In this document: one piece after another, positions 60,850 to 64,000 of the stretch
How the letters are laid out: the number at the start of each line of letters is the position of its first letter
Numbering within the stretch: the first letter of the stretch is position 1
Assembly (NCBI RefSeq): GCF_000186465.1
Contig: NZ_GL636091.1
Location: 1,312,981 to 1,376,980, forward strand
From: Streptococcus australis ATCC 700641
GTDB taxonomy: Bacteria; Bacillota; Bacilli; Lactobacillales; Streptococcaceae
Direction of reading: 5' to 3'
DNA: 64,000 nucleotides
Program-made: the position numbers and the translations under genes
Notes under the pieces: generated by a model
Told to the model about the DNA's origin: nothing
Seen by the model: the letters and a program-made list of their open reading frames with translations, nothing else
The model's database searches: none

Positions 60850-62272
60850 TCAAATAAAGAAATTTTGTGAAGATAAAACGGATTTAAACGAGGCGGATAT
60901 TGATTACTTGATTCGGCAATCAGAGGCGGTTTTATCTAGCAAAGAGTTTATGGATAAGGACGTCTTCATCGATGTCAAAAATATTTATTCGGACCATGCA
61001 ATTGTTGTTTTTCATAGAAAGCCTCATACAAAGGAAAGCTTGTATGAAAAGACAGTGGTAGGGCAATCAGCATTTTTGGAAAACGAACCAGGGGTGTTAC
61101 GAACTCTCCAGACAGGGGTTCCTTCTGTTGGACTCCGTGGACAATCGCAAGAAGGAGTTGCAATTGAACAGACTGTTTTTCCGATTACTAGAGGAGAAAA
61201 AGTCATTGCTACTTTAATTGTTGAAAGTGATTTTTCAAATAGCTTTTCGTCTGGCTTCTCTCTCAAGCCTTCTAAAGGTGACAATTCCTATATTTTTCAG
61301 GCTCCTTCAGAATCAAGTCGAGAAGACGAAGTATCCTTATTAGATTATGTAGAAGATGCAGTATTAGTGTTTGATCAAGGAGGATTTCTACTCCATTGTA
61401 ATCAGTCTGCTGTTATCTTATATCGAACGAAGTTAGGCTACTTGGATAGTGTTCAAGGGATGCATTATGATAATCTTTCCTTGGATGGAACCATCTTTTC
61501 TGAATTAGTAGAAGATCATTTTTCAGATAGTAATAAAACTGTTAAGTATGGGAAGCACTATTTTCAAGTGAAGTGTTACCCCAATGCTCGCAATCATCAA
61601 ACCGTTATTACCATAAGGGATATCAGTGACCTTCAAGAAAAAGACAAAGAGATCCAAGAGAGTGTGATAGCGTCTCGAGAAATTAATCACAGAGTTAAAA
61701 ATCACCTTCAAACTATTATTTCTTTATTGCGATTGCAAGGAGCACAGGTCAAAGAATCGGGTACAAAAGTTGCTTTCGAAGATTGTATTAACCGGATATT
61801 CTCGATTGCTGCTACCTACGAGCTTCTTTCTAGTCAAGAACATGAGCAAATCGATCTGAAGTCCCTGATTGAAATTGTTTCATCTAATCTTCAACGCTGT
61901 TTTGCAGAAAGACCTGATATTCAATTAAAATTGGAGTTATGTTATCAAATCTATCTAGATCATAATAGAGCATCATCATTGGCACTGGTTATTAATGAAT
62001 TATTACAAAATGCTTATGAGCATGCTTTTTCCAATAAAAAATATCAAAAAAATAAAAAAAATCAATGTATTCGTTTGCAAATGACGAAAAATGATGATAT
62101 AATACGTATACAAGTAATTGATAATGGTAGCGGTTACAATGTTGAAGCCGTGGGCCAAGAGCATCTTGGTTTAATCCTTGTTCAACGATTTGTAGATAGC
62201 AAATTATCCGGAAGACTTGTAACAACCTCAAGTCATGAGGGAACGCAAGTTAAGATAATTTTTAAAGTGTAA
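60836..62272 (+). CDS. eutW: Sensor histidine kinase EutW
   Basis: A 478-residue soluble kinase without membrane segments. The N-terminal GAF-like sensor is about 1-155, a PAS-like domain about 165-270, the HisKA_2 phosphorylation box has REINHRVKNHLQTIISLL (His near 286), and the ATPase domain has NELLQNAYEHAF and IQVIDNGSGY. In Enterococcus EutW senses ethanolamine; the PdtaS-like layout is the same. It overlaps eutV, so the pair is made together. Confidence 0.93.
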   Translation: MKHNNQIKKFCEDKTDLNEADIDYLIRQSEAVLSSKEFMDKDVFIDVKNIYSDHAIVVFHRKPHTKESLYEKTVVGQSAFLENEPGVLRTLQTGVPSVGLRGQSQEGVAIEQTVFPITRGEKVIATLIVESDFSNSFSSGFSLKPSKGDNSYIFQAPSESSREDEVSLLDYVEDAVLVFDQGGFLLHCNQSAVILYRTKLGYLDSVQGMHYDNLSLDGTIFSELVEDHFSDSNKTVKYGKHYFQVKCYPNARNHQTVITIRDISDLQEKDKEIQESVIASREINHRVKNHLQTIISLLRLQGAQVKESGTKVAFEDCINRIFSIAATYELLSSQEHEQIDLKSLIEIVSSNLQRCFAERPDIQLKLELCYQIYLDHNRASSLALVINELLQNAYEHAFSNKKYQKNKKNQCIRLQMTKNDDIIRIQVIDNGSGYNVEAVGQEHLGLILVQRFVDSKLSGRLVTTSSHEGTQVKIIFKV

Positions 62273-62281
62273 ATAATTAAA

Positions 62282-62366
62282 GACTAACAATGAAGTCAGT
62301 CGAAAAGCAATGACGCTTAAAGAATGCAGAAACGATGTTTCAGTGCATTCTTTAGGCGTCTTTTTT
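62282..62366 (+). promoter_or_regulatory. ANTAR-target dual hairpin and terminator before eutA
   Basis: P1: GACTAAC-AATGAA-GTCAGTC (62282-62301, one A-C mismatch). P2: AAGC-AATGAC-GCTT (62305-62318). Both hexaloops have A1 and G4. P2 overlaps the 5' arm of a long terminator (GACGCTTAAAGAATGCA with TGCATTCTTTAGGCGTC, then T6, 62312-62366). This is the classic EutV attenuator and would gate all genes from eutA on. Confidence 0.88.
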
Positions 62367-62377
62367 GGAGGTTTCCT

Positions 62378-63808
62378 ATGTCGGATAAAATTTTGAGTGT
62401 TGGGTTAGACCTAGGAACTGCAACTACTCAACTAGTCCTATCTGAACTTACCATTGAAAATATTGCTTCAGTATTTACAATTCCGCGAGTTTATATAACG
62501 GATAAAAAAGTCCTTTATAAAAGTAAAATTATTTTTACACCCATCTCTCATCAATCTTTGATAGAAGTTGATAAGATAAAAGACTTTGTTATTCAAGAAT
62601 ATAAAAAAGCAGGAATTGAAAAGCAAAATATTCAAATGGGGGCTGTGATCATTACCGGTGAAACGGCTAGAAAGGAAAATGCTAGTCAGGTTTTACAAGC
62701 CTTGAGTGGTTACGCAGGTGATTTCGTAGTTGCTACTGCTGGACCAGACCTTGAGAGTATCATCGCAGGCAAGGGCGCTTGTGCTCATCAATATTCTCAG
62801 GAACACCATACGTCAGTAGTAAATATTGATATTGGAGGTGGAACTTCAAACTTCGCAGCGTTTCGCGAAGGGGACGTCATAGATACTGGATGTCTAGATA
62901 TTGGTGGACGCTTGATCAAAATTGATCCAACCACCTATAAAATCCAATACATTGCACCAAAATTACAAGAAATTATTAAACAAGAGAGTTTAAGATTGTT
63001 CTTAAATGATATTGTTAATAAGGATGAGTTGAATAAACTCATTCAAATTATGGTCCGTGTATTAGAAAAGGCTGTTGGCCTAGATGTTGATGCTTCATAT
63101 TATGAATTCTTACAAACCAACCATGGTTTAAGGTTGGATTATGAAATTAATTGTGTTTCGTTTTCTGGCGGAGTAGCAGATACTATTACTGAAGAAGCTG
63201 TAGCTAATGATTTCGCTTACGGGGACATTGGTATCATACTTGGACGCGCCATTCGTCAATCAAAAATTTTCGAACAAAAGAAAGTAATTGAATCGGCCGA
63301 AACTATTCGGGCAACAGTTGTGGGTGCTGGTAGCCATACAACAGAAGTTAGTGGAAGTACCATTACTTATATTTCCAAAACACTACCGATTCGAAACATT
63401 CCTGTTTTGAAATTAGCCAAGGACGATGAACTAGAAAGTTGCGAAAAATTAACCAAGATCATTCGTGATAAATTAGAATGGTTTACTTTGGAAAATGAGG
63501 TCCAACAGGTTGCTTTAGCACTTAATGGAGAAAAAAGTCCAAGTTTTGTAAGAGTACAAGAATATGCTACAGCAATCGTCGAAGGAATGGGTGAAACGAT
63601 TCGAAAAAATATTCCCTTACTTGTGGTCGTGAGAGAAGATATGGCTAAAGTTTTGGGACAATGTTTGTTTGCTATTTTACCAAAGGATTATCCATTTGTA
63701 TGTATAGATTCCGTTGATGTTCAAAATGGGGACTATATAGACATTGGTAATCCAGTGATAGAGGGATCTGTTTTACCGGTCGTCGTTAAAACGTTAGTTT
63801 TTAATTAA
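62378..63808 (+). CDS. eutA: Ethanolamine ammonia-lyase reactivating factor EutA
   Basis: A 476-residue actin-fold ATPase: [51 protein letters not shown] and VSFSGGVAD. EutA exchanges damaged cobalamin for fresh cofactor in EutBC. The start is the ATG after TTGGAGGTTTCCT; anything earlier lies in the terminator stem. It is the first structural gene behind the EutV-controlled attenuator. Confidence 0.94.
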   Translation: MSDKILSVGLDLGTATTQLVLSELTIENIASVFTIPRVYITDKKVLYKSKIIFTPISHQSLIEVDKIKDFVIQEYKKAGIEKQNIQMGAVIITGETARKENASQVLQALSGYAGDFVVATAGPDLESIIAGKGACAHQYSQEHHTSVVNIDIGGGTSNFAAFREGDVIDTGCLDIGGRLIKIDPTTYKIQYIAPKLQEIIKQESLRLFLNDIVNKDELNKLIQIMVRVLEKAVGLDVDASYYEFLQTNHGLRLDYEINCVSFSGGVADTITEEAVANDFAYGDIGIILGRAIRQSKIFEQKKVIESAETIRATVVGAGSHTTEVSGSTITYISKTLPIRNIPVLKLAKDDELESCEKLTKIIRDKLEWFTLENEVQQVALALNGEKSPSFVRVQEYATAIVEGMGETIRKNIPLLVVVREDMAKVLGQCLFAILPKDYPFVCIDSVDVQNGDYIDIGNPVIEGSVLPVVVKTLVFN

Positions 63809-63835
63809 GATAATTATTAAGGGAGGAGACTTTAA

Positions 63836-64000
63836 ATGATTTTAAAGACAAAATTATTTGGAAGAGTCTATGAATTCAAATCAGTAAAAGAAGTTCTAGC
63901 TAAAGCCAATGAATACAAGTCGGGTGACCAACTTGCGGGCGTAGCTGCTGAATCTTCTGAAGAACGTGTGGCAGCTAAGGTAGTTTTATCACAATTAAAA
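63836..64000 (+). CDS. eutB: Ethanolamine ammonia-lyase large subunit, partial
   Basis: Only the first 55 codons are in the window: MILKTKLFGRVYEFKSVKEV, then LAKANEYKSGDQLAGVAAESSEERVAAKVVLSQL, the typical EutB N-terminus. EutB with EutC splits ethanolamine to acetaldehyde and ammonia using adenosylcobalamin. GGGAGGAGACTTTAA precedes the ATG, 27 nt after eutA. The gene runs off the right edge. Confidence 0.93.
   Translation, partial: MILKTKLFGRVYEFKSVKEVLAKANEYKSGDQLAGVAAESSEERVAAKVVLSQLK

Noticed and set aside
62324..62377. N-terminal extension of EutA
   Set aside because: The extension would be encoded by the terminator hairpin and T tract; family N-terminus and ribosome site support 62378.

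Overview
The window is about 40% GC, AT-rich in places, with dense plus-strand operons, strong AGGAGG ribosome sites and short T-tailed terminators. The gene set (alpha-glycerophosphate oxidase, carboxyspermidine-type polyamine operon, cre sites, CPBP proteases, Mga-like regulator, and a pdu/eut/cobalamin cluster) points to an oral Streptococcus of the mitis/sanguinis group. A pdu-eut-cob block is best known from S. sanguinis, but I cannot fix the species from the sequence alone.

Layout. 1-1.4 kb: end of a membrane-protein operon. 1.5-8.6 kb: a promoter and about 330 nt of structured RNA with its own terminator, then a tight six-gene polyamine operon (speA, speE, carboxyspermidine dehydrogenase, nspC, aguA, aguB). 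8.7-18 kb: an accessory island holding a damaged IS1182-family transposase, an IS3-type remnant, a GyrI-like protein, a ClbS/DfsB-like protein, a radical-SAM/DNA-alkylation-repair chimera, a frameshifted DUF262/DUF1524 (GmrSD-like) gene, a nucleotidyltransferase-like protein, a VOC protein, a recombinase remnant and a HEPN-domain protein. A family of related structured intergenic repeats lies between these genes. 18-38 kb: transporters, a MerR-controlled ABC exporter, an XRE/CPBP pair, a secreted nuclease, a neopullulanase-type amylase under a cre site, duplicated Ltp-like genes, a lipoprotein, CbrC and two tandem CPBP proteases. 37.5-43.5 kb: a frameshifted Mga-like regulator and the glycerol operon glpK-glpO-glpF.

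43.7-64 kb is the most interesting part: a lipoprotein HAD phosphatase, eutP, cobalamin-assembly genes (cobD, pduX, cobT, pduO), the diol/glycerol dehydratase operon (pduQ, pduB, pduCDE, pduGH, a PduO-C-like protein, a GlpF paralogue, an acetate/propionate kinase), then eutS, the EutV/EutW ANTAR two-component system, eutA and the start of eutB.

Regulation of that block can be read directly. Three leaders, before the phosphatase, pduQ and eutA, have paired hexaloop hairpins of the ANTAR-target type followed by terminators. Between pduO and pduQ, on the opposite strand, lies a cobalamin riboswitch followed by another ANTAR hairpin pair and a terminator: the architecture of the EutX/Rli55 decoy RNA of Enterococcus and Listeria. 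Strong promoters with cre-like sites precede the phosphatase, pduQ and eutS. Together this predicts that the pathway needs the absence of preferred sugar (CcpA), the inducer sensed by EutW, and adenosylcobalamin (decoy switched off). A secreted phosphatase and the glycerol and pdu genes are placed in the same circuit as ethanolamine utilisation.
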